A stretch of DNA of 64,000 nt from Streptomyces katrae (GCF_000717655.1 NZ_JNZY01000024.1:62001-126000); one strand, 5' to 3'. Positions 25,622 through 35,094 are shown, counted from the stretch's first letter. Numbers and translations are program-made. The notes: generated by a model from the sequence alone, not told the origin.

Positions 25622-28251
25622 GTCAGATTCCTCTTCTGTCGAGTGGTGCGATGGGTCACGGCCCCGGGCGGGGCCGGCTCTGGGGCCGCCGCGGTGCGTC
25701 GCAGCGGCGGGAGGAACGGCAGGTGCGCGCGCCCGCCGGGCGCGGCGCTGCCGAGGGCGAGGAGAGCGCCGGCGGTCCCCGTGGCGAGGTCCATGGACAG
25801 GCGCATCATCTGCTCGCCGGGGAAGGCCAGATGTCCCTGGTACGGCACGGCGTGCCGGGCCAGTGCGTCGATCTGGCGGGCGATGTCATCGGGGCCCGTG
25901 CCCGGGCCGGGCGTGGTGGTCCGGGCCAGGTGGAGGATCATCCCGGCGGCGCCGCGCAGCAGCCCGGGCTGGGCGTAGAAGGTCGCCTGCGCCGCCCGTA
26001 CGATCTCGCGCCGGGCCTGTTCGAACCGCTCGTCGGGAGCGTGCTCCAGCCAGTCGTCGAGGACCATGCCGATACCGACGCTGCCCTCGCCGAGGTAGGG
26101 CATCGTCCGCCAGCCCTCGTTCACCTGGAGGGTGCCGTACGCGCTGGTGACGCAGCGGTCGAGGTCGCGGTGGAGCGACCGGGCGGACTGGAGCAGCAGT
26201 TCCTTGTCGCCGGTGCGTTCGTACAGGCGCAGGAAGAGCAGGGCGGGGCCGGTGTTCCCGTACATCAGGCCGGCGCGGGTGGGCCGCTGCTCGGGCCGGG
26301 CGAGCAGTTCGGCGCAGCGCAGGGCCGCGGCGTGCAGCTCGCTCACGCCGCTCGCGGTGCCGAGCGCGTCCAGGGCCAGGCCGATACCGGCGAGTCCGCC
26401 GTGCAGGTCGGGGCCCGCGCTCTGCCAGGGCTGGTGCAGCAACCGCTCGGCGAGGGCGAGGGCGCGGCCCGGGTGTCCGAGGCGGTGCAGTGTCCAGGCC
26501 GTGCCGGCGAGGCCGTCGTAGAAGCCGAGCGGGGTGCCGGAATCCGGTTCCTCGGTCCGCTGCAGCAGCCATTCCTCGGCTTCGGGCCAGGGTCCGGCGC
26601 CGGTCTCGGCGAGGGCGTGGAGCACTCCGGCGATCCCGTGGCCGAAGCCGATGCCCCCGCCGGCGGCGGCGAACTGGGCGATGTCGCCGGGCACGAAGCG
26701 GTCCTCGCGGTCCGGGGTGGCGCTCGCACGTATCGCCGCGGTCATCGACGTTCGGGCGGCCGGCCAGTCCCCCGGCTCGACGGGCAGGTACGGGCCGGGC
26801 GGTGCGGGCAGGCGGCCGCCCGGTGCACCCTGCGGGGCGCCGGACAGGATCTCCTCGACGGCCTCGTCGAGGAACCGCCTCGGTACGGGGAACTGCGCGG
26901 CGGCGACGGCGGCCAGATGGGCGGCCTTGGCCCGGTCCAGGACGAGCAGGCTGGTCAGGGGGAGGAAGAGGGCGAGTCGCAGACAGGCGAGGGCGTAGCG
27001 GTCGACGGAGAACCCGCGCCGCTCGGCGGGGGCGACGAAGGCCGGGTTGGCCACGGTCTGCCGCAGTCCTTCGTCGACGTGCGCGGCGGCTTCGAAGTCC
27101 AGCAGCGCGACGGACGGTTCGCCGCTCTCGTCCTCCGCCACCATGATGTTGAAGAGGTGGAGGTCGTTGAAGACCACGCCGCGGGCGTGCACGGCTTCGA
27201 CGGCTTCGGTCACACGGCGGTGGATCGTCAGGGCCCACTCGGTGTAGGAGGCGAGCTCCGCCGGGTCGGGGTCCGCCTCGATCAGCGGGTGGCGGCGGGC
27301 GAAGTAGGTGTTGAGGGGTTTCCCGGCGAGGTGTTGCAGTACCAGGAAGTGGTGGTCACCGACCGTGAACGTGCCCCGCACCGCGGGCACGCAGTCCAGG
27401 CCCGACAGCCGTTCCAGTGCGGCCCGTTCACGGTGCAGCCGGGTCACGGCGTCGGCGCCGTCGGCGGCGAGCCCGGCATGCGGACGCGCCTCCTTGAGGA
27501 CGACGGACTCGCCGGTGCGGCTGTCCTTGCCCAGATAGACGCCGCCGCCGTTGGAGAAGTGCAGCGCCCGCTCCACCGTGAAGGGGAGGTCGGTCAGGGT
27601 GGTCGCGGCGCGTGCCGCGAGGTGCGGCTCGAGGAAGCCGGGCAGTTCGAGCCACTCGGGCGGCTGGAACACCGGCCCGCGCGGGTCCGGTACGAGGCGC
27701 CCGTCGGGGGTCTCGATCGCCGGGACCAGTTGGCCGTGCTCGTCGTAGCAGTGCCGCAGGGTGAAACTGCCGTAGCGCAGGTGGACCGGGCCGGCGCCCC
27801 AGCGCAGATCGCTGAGGATGTACGGGCCGGCCGCCCCGGCCAGCGCGGCGTCGAGTTCCTCCGCGATGCGGCGGCACTGCTGCTCGTCGGCGGGGTACAC
27901 GGTGATGAACTTGCCGCTCGCCGCGCGGTCGGCGTACTTGGCGTTGCGCAGGTGCAGCAGGTACCGGCTCGGTACGAACTTGAACGCGATGCGTCGGGCG
28001 GTGCAGTACTCGTACACCGTCGTCAGCAGCGATTCGGCGTTGTCGAGCGTGGCCGAGACATGGATCTTCCAGCCCTGCGGGGGCAGTTCGGTGTCGGCGG
28101 GGCGCAGTGCGAGCCAGTCGCCGCTGCGGTGCGAGCGCCACCCCGACGGGACGGGGGCGAGCGCGGCCGGATAACTCTCACCGGCGCGCCGGTACGGCGC
28201 GTCGTAGAACCAGCGGTCGGCGTCGCAGAAGGCGGCGTACCCCTTGTTCAC
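25618..28251 (-). CDS. ramC: Class III lanthionine synthetase RamC (LanKC)
   Basis: 877-residue trifunctional enzyme that phosphorylates, dehydrates and cyclises RamS. The N-terminal lyase domain begins NKGYAAFCDADRWFYD. The kinase domain (about 230-500) shows VVLKEARPH with the ATP-binding Lys, FNDLHLFNIMV as catalytic loop and LLDFEAA as metal-binding motif. The LanC-like cyclase (about 510-877) shows GFGHGIAGVLHAL, GFYDGLAGTAWTL and GLMYGNTGPALLFL without zinc-ligand Cys, as usual in class III. GTG 28251 is preferred because NKGYAAF matches known RamC N-termini and GAGGGAGCAGGT lies just upstream. Confidence 0.93.
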   Translation of the reverse strand: MNKGYAAFCDADRWFYDAPYRRAGESYPAALAPVPSGWRSHRSGDWLALRPADTELPPQGWKIHVSATLDNAESLLTTVYEYCTARRIAFKFVPSRYLLHLRNAKYADRAASGKFITVYPADEQQCRRIAEELDAALAGAAGPYILSDLRWGAGPVHLRYGSFTLRHCYDEHGQLVPAIETPDGRLVPDPRGPVFQPPEWLELPGFLEPHLAARAATTLTDLPFTVERALHFSNGGGVYLGKDSRTGESVVLKEARPHAGLAADGADAVTRLHRERAALERLSGLDCVPAVRGTFTVGDHHFLVLQHLAGKPLNTYFARRHPLIEADPDPAELASYTEWALTIHRRVTEAVEAVHARGVVFNDLHLFNIMVAEDESGEPSVALLDFEAAAHVDEGLRQTVANPAFVAPAERRGFSVDRYALACLRLALFLPLTSLLVLDRAKAAHLAAVAAAQFPVPRRFLDEAVEEILSGAPQGAPGGRLPAPPGPYLPVEPGDWPAARTSMTAAIRASATPDREDRFVPGDIAQFAAAGGGIGFGHGIAGVLHALAETGAGPWPEAEEWLLQRTEEPDSGTPLGFYDGLAGTAWTLHRLGHPGRALALAERLLHQPWQSAGPDLHGGLAGIGLALDALGTASGVSELHAAALRCAELLARPEQRPTRAGLMYGNTGPALLFLRLYERTGDKELLLQSARSLHRDLDRCVTSAYGTLQVNEGWRTMPYLGEGSVGIGMVLDDWLEHAPDERFEQARREIVRAAQATFYAQPGLLRGAAGMILHLARTTTPGPGTGPDDIARQIDALARHAVPYQGHLAFPGEQMMRLSMDLATGTAGALLALGSAAPGGRAHLPFLPPLRRTAAAPEPAPPGAVTHRTTRQKRNLT

Positions 28252-28450
28252 ACCTGCTCCCTCGGTCGGTGGCAGAACCGACCGTGTCACGCCGGGCGGA
28301 TGCGGCGACAGTCACGCCTGTCACCGATGGGGTGTGCAGTACTCACGAGTCACGAGTTCATGACCGTGATCAAGGTCCGATGACACAGGACACCGAGGGC
28401 GGCCTTTCGATCACGGCCCTGCCGTCCGGGACGCGACGGCCCGGCCGCAT
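28252..28450 (-). promoter_or_regulatory. ramC promoter region with inverted and direct repeats
   Basis: GACAG-tcacgc-CTGTC at 28307-28322 is a perfect 5-bp inverted repeat 56 bp upstream of the ramC start. Around it TCACG recurs (near 28287, 28312, 28333 and 28340). RamR is known to bind repeats upstream of ramC in S. coelicolor, so these are candidate sites, but I cannot place a binding consensus from memory. Confidence 0.45.
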
Positions 28451-28453
28451 GTA

Positions 28454-28467
28454 GTTCGAATTTGAAC
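28454..28467. promoter_or_regulatory. Near-palindrome upstream of the VOC gene
   Basis: GTTCGAATTTGAAC has 4-bp outer arms (GTTC/GAAC) around an AT-rich centre, one symmetric mismatch from a 14-bp palindrome. It lies about 60 bp before the VOC start, in the right place for a MarR/PadR-type repressor or a promoter overlap. No regulator gene is adjacent. Confidence 0.45.
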
Positions 28468-28525
28468 GTTATGCTGGAGGGACCACATCGAGCCAGACCG
28501 TTCGAGCCATCGGGAGCGCTGCCAC

Positions 28526-29026
28526 ATGTCCGTCCGCCGCCTGAACCACGCCGTGCTCTGGATCCGCGACGTCGAGCGCTCCGTGGCGTTCTACACCGAC
28601 GTCTTCGGATTCCAGGTCGACCACCTGGCCGCCGGTCGCGCCGCCTTCCTGAGCGCCCCCGACAGCCTCAACGACCACGACCTCGGACTGTTCGCGATCG
28701 GCGCCGACGCGCCCGGTCCCGAGCAGGGCCGGGTCGGCCTCTACCACCTGGCCTGGGAGGTCGGCACCCTCGGCGAGCTGGCTGAACTGGGACACAAGCT
28801 CACCGAACGCGGTGCGCTGGTCGGCGCGAGCGACCACCTGGTCTCCAAGTCCTTCTACGCCAAGGACCCGGACGGCAACGAGTTCGAGGTGATGTGGCGC
28901 GTCCCCCGCGAGGACTGGCCCGCCGAAGACTCCGACCAGCGCCCGGGCCCGCTCGACCTGCCGGCCGCGATCGCACGATGGGGCGCGGACCTCGCGACGG
29001 GTTCGGCGGCAGGCTCCGCCACCTGA
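28526..29026 (+). CDS. VOC-superfamily (glyoxalase/dioxygenase fold) protein
   Basis: 166-residue protein with two beta-alpha-beta-beta-beta modules. The first is RLNHAVLWIRDVERSVAFYTDVFGFQ, which carries a likely metal-binding His, and the second is YHLAWEVGTLGEL...SKSFYAKDPDGNEFEVMWRV, which contributes His and Glu ligands. It fits ring-cleaving or glyoxalase-type metalloenzymes with no predictable substrate. ATG 28526 has only weak purines upstream (GGGAGCGCTGCCAC). Monocistronic. Confidence 0.85.
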   Translation: MSVRRLNHAVLWIRDVERSVAFYTDVFGFQVDHLAAGRAAFLSAPDSLNDHDLGLFAIGADAPGPEQGRVGLYHLAWEVGTLGELAELGHKLTERGALVGASDHLVSKSFYAKDPDGNEFEVMWRVPREDWPAEDSDQRPGPLDLPAAIARWGADLATGSAAGSAT

Positions 29027-29596
29027 GGAACACGGACATCCGGCCGGCTCCGGTCGCGGGTCCGGAAGGAGCGTTCCCGTCGGCGAGCGGGCGGCACGCT
29101 GCGCACGCGGCCGGCCGACCAGGGCGGGGCAGGCGCCGGCGCTCCGAGTGATCCGCTCGTCGTCGTCATGCATGAGCGCGGCGAACTGCGAAGCCGCCCG
29201 CTGCGCGAACGGCAGCGCCATCTCCCACGCGCCCTCGGCCTCGTGGCCGACCCGGAGGCAGAGCAAGGTGCGGCACACCGACCCCGGCATCGCGAAACTC
29301 CTGGCGGCCGGCGGACGCCCGAAGTGGATCTCCGCACGCTTTCGTTGCGTTTGCCCGTCGCTGCGGACGGCAGGAAACTGGTGATATCAGCGTGGCCCCG
29401 CCGCTGGAATGCGGGCTGCTTGGCGCCGAACGCTTCTCCCGCTGCTGTCACATCAGCGGGCCCCTCATGTTTCCTCGACTTCTTCCGTGGCCGAGAACTC
29501 GATCAGTGACCCGAAATCAGTGATCCGAGAACGAGAACGTCCAAGCGTCAACTGATGAATTGCCAACCGTTGGTCTTCTCGCCCTGGAGGTGTCCC
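29027..29596. other. Region without a supported gene
   Basis: About 570 bp. A minus-strand frame reads MALPFAQRAASQFAALMHDDDERITRS around 29160-29225, which looks protein-like, but it is Arg/Pro-rich on both sides and has no ribosome site. It could be a remnant. The AT-richer part at 29520-29590 probably carries the metallopeptidase promoter. Confidence 0.4.
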
Positions 29597-30811
29597 ATGA
29601 GCAGGACCCGCCCAGTCAACTGCATCATTCCCCCGTACATTCTCGACAAGCTCCTGGAGAGCGAAGACCGTGAGGTACGCCAGGCCGCTTTGGACACCCT
29701 GCTGACCACTGCACGCCTGAGGGGCGAGCGAGCGGTCCGGGCGGCCTTCGCCGGCGCGGCCGCCACCGCCGGTAACGGCCGGCGCACCATCTTCGACTGT
29801 GAGGAGGGCGTTTCCCTCCCCAACGCCGTCCTGGCCAGGTCCGAAGACGGTCCGGAGGCCGCGGACCCGGCCCTCAACCAGGCTTTCGACGGACTCGGCC
29901 TGACGCGCGATTTCTACAAGGAAGTGTTCCAGCGCAATTCGATCGATGACCGGGGAATGCGGCTGGATGGATACGTGCACTTCGACGTGCAATTCAACAA
30001 CGCGTTCTGGGACGGGCGTCAGATGGTCTTCGGCGACGGGGACGGCAAGGAGTTCAGCAACCTCACGGGATCGCTGGACGTGATCGCCCACGAGTTGACG
30101 CACGGGGTCACCGAGAACACGTCGGAGTTCGAGTACCACAATCAGTCCGGGGCCCTGAACGAGTCGATGTCGGACGTCTTCGGGTCGCTGGTCAAGCAGT
30201 GGTCGCTGAAGCAGACGGCCGAGGACGCGGACTGGCTGATCGGAGCTGACGTGTGGACCCCGGGAACCGGCGGCGACGCCCTGCGATCGATGAAGGCGCC
30301 GGGGCAGGCATACAACCACCCGCAGTTCGGAAAAGACCCCCAGCCCGACCGTATGAGCAAGTTCGTCCACCTGCCCGACACCCCCAGAGGGGACTTCGGC
30401 GGAGTGCACTACAACTCCGGCATTCCGAACAAGGCGTTCTTCCTGGCTGCCGTGGGCATCGGCGGATTCGCATGGGAGGCGGCCGGGGCCATCTGGTACG
30501 CATCACTCAAAGCCTCCGGCAGGGACGCCACTTTTCAGGATTTCGCGGACACCACCTTCCAGAAGGCCGGGGAACTGTTCGGCCCCGGAAGCCCCGAACA
30601 GTCGGCCGTGCTGGCGGCGTGGCAGGGAGTGGAGATCCAGATCAGCGGGGTTCCGGCAGGACTCACCCGGGCACGGAGCCAGCCGGTCGACGGGAACGGC
30701 GGCCCGGGCCGGCAGGACGGCCTGGCGGCCCTGTCCAGGCAGATCGGGGAACTGAACGCCAAGGTGACCGGGCTGGCCAGGGAAATCGCCACGCTGAAGG
30801 GGGCCAGGTGA
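29597..30811 (+). CDS. Protealysin-like M4 metallopeptidase
   Basis: 404-residue thermolysin-family zinc protease without a signal peptide. The short propeptide begins with a PPYIL motif, the protealysin-type pattern. The zinc site is H165-ELT-H169, the third ligand Glu lies in NESMSDVFG, and the late HYNSGIPNKAFF carries the transition-state His. The C-terminal tail ends in a heptad-like helix (LSRQIGELNAKVTGLAREIATLKG) that is not standard for the family and may multimerise. ATG 29597 follows CTGGAGGTGTCCC. The next gene encodes an emfourin-like inhibitor, as in protealysin operons. It probably acts inside the cell or leaves by a non-classical route. Confidence 0.9.
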   Translation: MSRTRPVNCIIPPYILDKLLESEDREVRQAALDTLLTTARLRGERAVRAAFAGAAATAGNGRRTIFDCEEGVSLPNAVLARSEDGPEAADPALNQAFDGLGLTRDFYKEVFQRNSIDDRGMRLDGYVHFDVQFNNAFWDGRQMVFGDGDGKEFSNLTGSLDVIAHELTHGVTENTSEFEYHNQSGALNESMSDVFGSLVKQWSLKQTAEDADWLIGADVWTPGTGGDALRSMKAPGQAYNHPQFGKDPQPDRMSKFVHLPDTPRGDFGGVHYNSGIPNKAFFLAAVGIGGFAWEAAGAIWYASLKASGRDATFQDFADTTFQKAGELFGPGSPEQSAVLAAWQGVEIQISGVPAGLTRARSQPVDGNGGPGRQDGLAALSRQIGELNAKVTGLAREIATLKGAR

Positions 30812-30827
30812 CCACCGGTCGCGCGCA

Positions 30828-31118
30828 ATGAAGGTGACCCTGGAGTCGTACGGCGGGCTGGCGGCGGCAGCGCGCCGCCGGCCCAAGGTGCTGGACACGG
30901 CGGCCCTGCCCGAGAACGCCGCAGCGGAGATGACCCAGCTGGTGGCGGCGGCCGTCGCGATGCCCGTGGAGGACCAGGCCGACCGTGCCAGGGACGCGAT
31001 GACCTACACGATCACGGTGGAGGACGACGACCACGTGACGGTCCTCGAGCAGTCGGACGCCTCCATGTCCCCGGCGTTCGCAACCTTGCTCGCCTGGCTC
31101 AAAAAGGATCTACGATGA
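30828..31118 (+). CDS. Emfourin-like protealysin inhibitor
   Basis: 96-residue protein (MKVTLESYGGLAAAARRRP...MTYTITVEDDDHVTVLEQSDASMSPAFATLLAWL). Small proteins with this start and a C-terminal beta-strand/helix pattern are encoded next to protealysin-like peptidases and inhibit them (emfourin of Serratia). It begins 16 bp after the peptidase stop in the same operon. The assignment rests on length, context and the pattern I can see. Direct inhibition is inferred from the family. Confidence 0.8.
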   Translation: MKVTLESYGGLAAAARRRPKVLDTAALPENAAAEMTQLVAAAVAMPVEDQADRARDAMTYTITVEDDDHVTVLEQSDASMSPAFATLLAWLKKDLR

Positions 31119-31219
31119 GCCGAAGAAGCCGGTCGGGCACGGTCCGGCCCCCGCCGAGCGGGGGTCGGTCGGAGTGACACCGGCAGAGCCCCTTCGGGAG
31201 TACGAGGCGGGTGGTCGAG

Positions 31220-32071
31220 ATGACCCCGACGCTGCAGGTCGCGCCCGCGAACGCCGAGCAGGCCCGCGCCTGGGACGGTGATGAAGGCGCCTACTGGGCC
31301 GAGCACGCCGACCGGTTCGACCGAGCGATTCGCGGCTACCGCGCACGCTTCCTCGAAGCAGCGGCGATCGGTCCGGCCCACCACGTGCTCGACATCGGGT
31401 GCGGCACGGGCGAGATCACCTGCGAAGCCGCCCGCAGAGCCACGGCGGGCCGCGTGCTCGGCGTGGACCTGTCGGCGGCGATGCTGCGAGTGGCCCGGCG
31501 GCGGGCACTGGCCGAAGGACTGGCGCACGCCGGGTTCGAGCAGGCCGACGCCCAGATCCACCCGTTCCCGGCGGAGGAGTTCGACCTCGCGGTCAGCCGT
31601 ACCGGGACGATGTTCTTCGCCGACCCCGTCGCCGCGTTCCGCAACATCGCCCGGGCCGTACGGCCGGGCGGCCGCACGGTGCAGCTCGTCTGGCAGCCGC
31701 CGCCGCGCAACGAATGGTTCCTGGCCCTGACCGCCGCCATGGCGGCAGGCCGGGACCTGCCCGCGCCGCCGCCGGCCGCCCCCGGACCGTTCTCCCTGTC
31801 CGACCCCGACCGGGTGCGCAGCCTGCTCACCGGCGCCGGGTTCGGCGAAGCCGCCTTCGAACCGCTCAGCGAGCCCATGTACTTCGGAGCCGACGCCGAT
31901 GACGCGTACCGCTTCGTCAGCGGCATGCTCGGCTGGATGCTGACCGACCTCGACGACGCCGGCCGCGAGCGTGCGCTTGCCGACCTGCTCACGACCCTCC
32001 GCGCGCACGGGACACCGGATGGCGTGTTCTTCCCCTCGGCCACATGGCTGATCACCGCGACGCGCCTCTGA
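31220..32071 (+). CDS. Class I SAM-dependent methyltransferase
   Basis: 283-residue Rossmann-fold methyltransferase. SAM motif I is VLDIGCGTGEITCEAARR, followed by VLGVDLSAAMLRVAR, QADAQIHPF and ALRNIARAVRPGG-type motif (FRNIARAVRPGGRTVQLVW). The substrate-binding C-terminal part is unremarkable. ATG 31220 is preferred over GTG 31211 because VEM would precede the family-like MTPTLQVAPANAEQA start; both have weak sites. It ends convergently with the lipase gene at a strong hairpin. Substrate unknown. Confidence 0.85.
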   Translation: MTPTLQVAPANAEQARAWDGDEGAYWAEHADRFDRAIRGYRARFLEAAAIGPAHHVLDIGCGTGEITCEAARRATAGRVLGVDLSAAMLRVARRRALAEGLAHAGFEQADAQIHPFPAEEFDLAVSRTGTMFFADPVAAFRNIARAVRPGGRTVQLVWQPPPRNEWFLALTAAMAAGRDLPAPPPAAPGPFSLSDPDRVRSLLTGAGFGEAAFEPLSEPMYFGADADDAYRFVSGMLGWMLTDLDDAGRERALADLLTTLRAHGTPDGVFFPSATWLITATRL

Positions 32072-32095
32072 ACCGGCGTCCGGCCCCTGTCCCAC

Positions 32096-32125
32096 GCCCG
32101 GCCCGTCACCTGCGGCGGGCCGGGC
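32096..32125. terminator. Bidirectional terminator hairpin
   Basis: GCCCGGCCCG at 32096-32105 pairs perfectly with CGGGCCGGGC at 32116-32125 around a 10-nt loop. It lies between the convergent methyltransferase and lipase genes. Confidence 0.7.
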
Positions 32126-32142
32126 ACTGCGGTCCGGAGCGG

Positions 32143-33486
32143 TCACGGCGTGACGGTCGGCTTCTCCGGCTCGAGCGAGTTGCCCGCAGGGATCCTGCCG
32201 CAGCTGGTGGGGGCGGTCCTGCCCGCGAAGCGGTCGTCCAGCCAGGCCATCGCGCGCGGCGCCCAGTACGGCATGGCGCCGACGTGGCTGAGCAGGTCGT
32301 ACTGCTCGTACTTGATCGAGCTGTTGCCGGTGGCGCAGTACTGCCGGGCCAGCGTCCGCACGTCCCCGGCGACCATGACGCCGTCACCCGTGCCGATGCC
32401 CGGCGGCCTGTTGAACGTTCCCTCGGGCCAGCCCGCGTTCCCCTGCCCGATGAACCCCGGGACGGTCGGGGTGGCGGCCTGGCCCAGATTGATCTTGTTG
32501 ACCGCTGCGACGAAGGCCGGAATGGAGTTCGGGTCCTTGTACTCCGGTTTCACCATGTCCTTCCACGTCATCCCCGGGTGGCGGGCCAGCGCAGCGAGGA
32601 TCGAGCCGTCTTCGAGCTCCTTGACGACCGCGAGGCCCTTCGCACTCAGGTAAGGGGTGAGGTCGATGCCGTACGAGCGTGAGACTCCCATGAGGGCCAT
32701 CGGGATCACCCCGTTCCAGGCCAGTGCGCCGTCGACGTACCTGAGGTTGTGCGCAGGGGCGACGAGCAGCCCTCCCTCGGCGAAGCCGACCAGCTGCTCG
32801 TTCACCTCGGGCGCGTACGCGGGGGCCAGGACCGACGTCCAGTTGGTGGCGACGGCCCCGCCGGAGTAGCCGAACAAGCCGAACTTCGTACCGGCATGCA
32901 GACCCGTCTCCTCGGTCCGGACGGCGGCGCGGATCGAGTCCAGGGTGTTCGTTCCGTACTCCGGGCCGGCCGCGAAGTCGGCGTTCTGGCCCTCGGTGTC
33001 AGGGATGACCACGTCGTAGCCTTTGAGCAACAGCGGTGCCAGGACGAGGGATTCGGCGTTGGCGATGGCGCCGCCGAGGGAGACGTTCCCGGCGACGGCC
33101 CGGGAGGGGCCGTCCTCCGGGCTGAGGGAGTCGTAGAACGACTGGTACGACACCGCCTTGCTGCCGTCACCGTACTGGCTGCGGACCACGGTGGTCACGT
33201 TGGCCGAGGGCCTGCCCTGGGCATCGGTCGTGCGGTAGAGCAGCTGGATTGCCCTCAACGGCGTCGGGATGCCGAAGACGTGGTAGTTCAGCGTGCGCTT
33301 CTTCAGAACATCGCCCGGCCGGTACGCGGAAAGCGGCTTGCTGCCGTCGTGACGGTAGAACGCGTCGGGCGCCGCGGTCGTCCCCCGGGTAACCGCACGG
33401 GGTGCGGCCGTCGCCGTCGGCGCCGACCCGACGACGATGCCCGTCACGATGGCGGCGGACAGCAGAGCAGAAGGTCCCCGGTTCAT
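32143..33486 (-). CDS. Secreted lipase (LIP family)
   Basis: 447-residue exported alpha/beta hydrolase. The signal peptide MNRGPSALLSAAIVTGIVVG ends near SAPTATAAPRA. The nucleophile elbow is GYSGG (FGLFGYSGGAVATNW), and DTEGQNADF and the late LLSHVG...WLDDRFAG fit secretory lipases of the Candida LipA/LIP type. A pair of Cys near the C-terminus (YCATG, TSCGR) may form a disulfide. It is divergent from a ribonuclease gene over an operator-like repeat array and ends at a hairpin shared with the methyltransferase gene. Confidence 0.88.
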   Translation of the reverse strand: MNRGPSALLSAAIVTGIVVGSAPTATAAPRAVTRGTTAAPDAFYRHDGSKPLSAYRPGDVLKKRTLNYHVFGIPTPLRAIQLLYRTTDAQGRPSANVTTVVRSQYGDGSKAVSYQSFYDSLSPEDGPSRAVAGNVSLGGAIANAESLVLAPLLLKGYDVVIPDTEGQNADFAAGPEYGTNTLDSIRAAVRTEETGLHAGTKFGLFGYSGGAVATNWTSVLAPAYAPEVNEQLVGFAEGGLLVAPAHNLRYVDGALAWNGVIPMALMGVSRSYGIDLTPYLSAKGLAVVKELEDGSILAALARHPGMTWKDMVKPEYKDPNSIPAFVAAVNKINLGQAATPTVPGFIGQGNAGWPEGTFNRPPGIGTGDGVMVAGDVRTLARQYCATGNSSIKYEQYDLLSHVGAMPYWAPRAMAWLDDRFAGRTAPTSCGRIPAGNSLEPEKPTVTP

Positions 33487-33515
33487 TACTCCCCCGTATG
33501 TCGAGCACAGTGGCT

Positions 33516-33543
33516 TTACCTAGCGGTAACTTACTGGAGGTAA
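33516..33543. promoter_or_regulatory. Operator-like repeat array between the lipase and ribonuclease genes
   Basis: The order is TTACC-tagc-GGTAA-c-TTACT-gga-GGTAA. The first 20 bases match the TetR-adjacent site at 10749-10768 in all half-sites and spacings (TTACC-N4-GGTAA-N-TTACT). The last half-site overlaps the GGAGG ribosome site of the ribonuclease gene. A regulator bound here could control both divergent genes. Confidence 0.6.
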
Positions 33544-33547
33544 CGCC

Positions 33548-35037
33548 GTGCCACATAGCAGCGTCGCCAGACCTGCGCCAGCAGAGCCGGTCCGGGGAGG
33601 GGAGTTGGATGCTCTGCGCACTGCCCTGCAGAAGCTGCGGACCGACCCGCACGCGCCCAAGGCCTTCCCCGCACCCGTGCTCGAAGCGGCCGAGGCCGCC
33701 GCCCACGCGCCCCATCTGCCCGACAAGGACGCCACCCATCTACCGCTCTTCACGATCGACCTGCCGACGTCGAAGGACCTCGACCAGGCGATGTCCCTGG
33801 AGCGGCGGTCCGGCGGCGGCTTCCGCGTGTACTACGCCATCGCCGACGTGGCGGCCTTCGTCGCGGCCGACGGCGCCCTGGACACCGAGGCCCACAAGCG
33901 GATCGTGACGCTGTACTTCCCCGACGGCAAAGTGCCCCTGCACCCGCCCGCGCTCTCCGAGGGCGCGGCCAGCCTGCTGCCGGACCAGACCGTCCCCGCC
34001 CTGCTGTGGCAGCACGACCTCGACGCCCACGGCGAGGTGACCACCTCGCACGTGGGCCGTGGCCTGGTCCGCAGTCGGGCCAAACTCGACTACGCGGGCG
34101 TCCAGCACGCCATCGACTCCGGCACCGCAGAGGAACCCGTGGCCCTGCTGCGCGACGCGACATCGGCACGCTCTGCGAGGCCGTTGAGGCCGCGCGGGGA
34201 GGCATTTCGCTCACCCTCTCGGAGCAGGAGGTCACGTTCGAGGACGGATCGTTCCGGCTCGGCTACCGGGCGCCGTTGGCCGTGGACGGCTGGAACGAGC
34301 AGGTCTCCCTCATGACCGGGATGGCCGCGGCCCGGATGATGCTGAACGGCGGTCCGGGCATCCTGCGGACCCAGGACACGGCCCCGCCCCAGGAGGTCGC
34401 ACGACTGCGCCGCATCGCCCAGCGCCTGGGCATCCACCGGCCGCCGCGCCTCTCGTACGCCAAGCTGATCCGCTCGCTCGATCCTCACGACCAGAGGCAC
34501 GCGGCCTTCCTCCACGAGGCGGCCGGCGCCCTGCTGCCGAAATCGGACTACAAGTCCTTCCGCGACCACGACCACATCCCCGATCAGACCAGCCACGCGG
34601 CGATCGCGGCCCCGTACACGCACTGCACCGCCCCGCTGCGGCGCCTGGTCGACCGGTACGCCGGCGAGCTGTGCGTGGCTGCCTGCGACGGCCAGGCCCC
34701 GCCGGACTGGGTCCTCGCGGCCCTGGACGACCTGCCGAACACGATGACGAAGGCGAAGGGGAGTGCGCCGGACCGGCGGTCCGTGGACCTGGTGGAGGCG
34801 GCGGTCCTCATGGACCGGGTGGGCAGCACCTTCGACGCCACGGTGATCGACACCGACGAGGAAGAGAACCCGCCGAACCGGCGCGAGGGACAGGTTCAGA
34901 TCGCGGACCCCGCCGTGGCGGGCAGAGTCACCTCGGCGGACGTCGACCTCGGGCTCGGCGCCAGCGTCCGGGTCAGGCTCGAACGGGCCGACCCCGCGTC
35001 CCCGGACAGGGAGAGGAAGATCCTCTTCAGCTTGGTG
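33548..35037 (+). pseudogene. RNB-domain ribonuclease, frameshifted by a 5-bp duplication
   Basis: RNase II/R-type protein. The first part carries FTIDLPTSKDLDQAMSLERR and YYAIADVAAFV, the conserved Asp-rich catalytic region. At 34152-34161 GCGAC is repeated twice; removing one copy restores LLRDIGTLCEAVEAARGGISL, after which RNB features such as TAPLRRLVDRYAG continue to about KILFSLV at 35037. As written, the frame shifts after LLRD. No stop codon follows the natural end in the restored frame, so the 3' end is also altered. GTG 33548 follows GGAGGTAACGCC. A sequencing error at the repeat cannot be excluded. Confidence 0.75.
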
Positions 35038-35094
35038 CGGGAACAGTGCCGCCGCAGCGGGCCACCGTGCCCGCGGCTGCCGGCTGGTCCGCCG

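Noticed and set aside
23178-26150. 990-codon plus-strand frame opposite the ramA/ramC genes
   Set aside because: Antisense shadow of ram genes, Arg/Gly/Pro-rich and without motifs.
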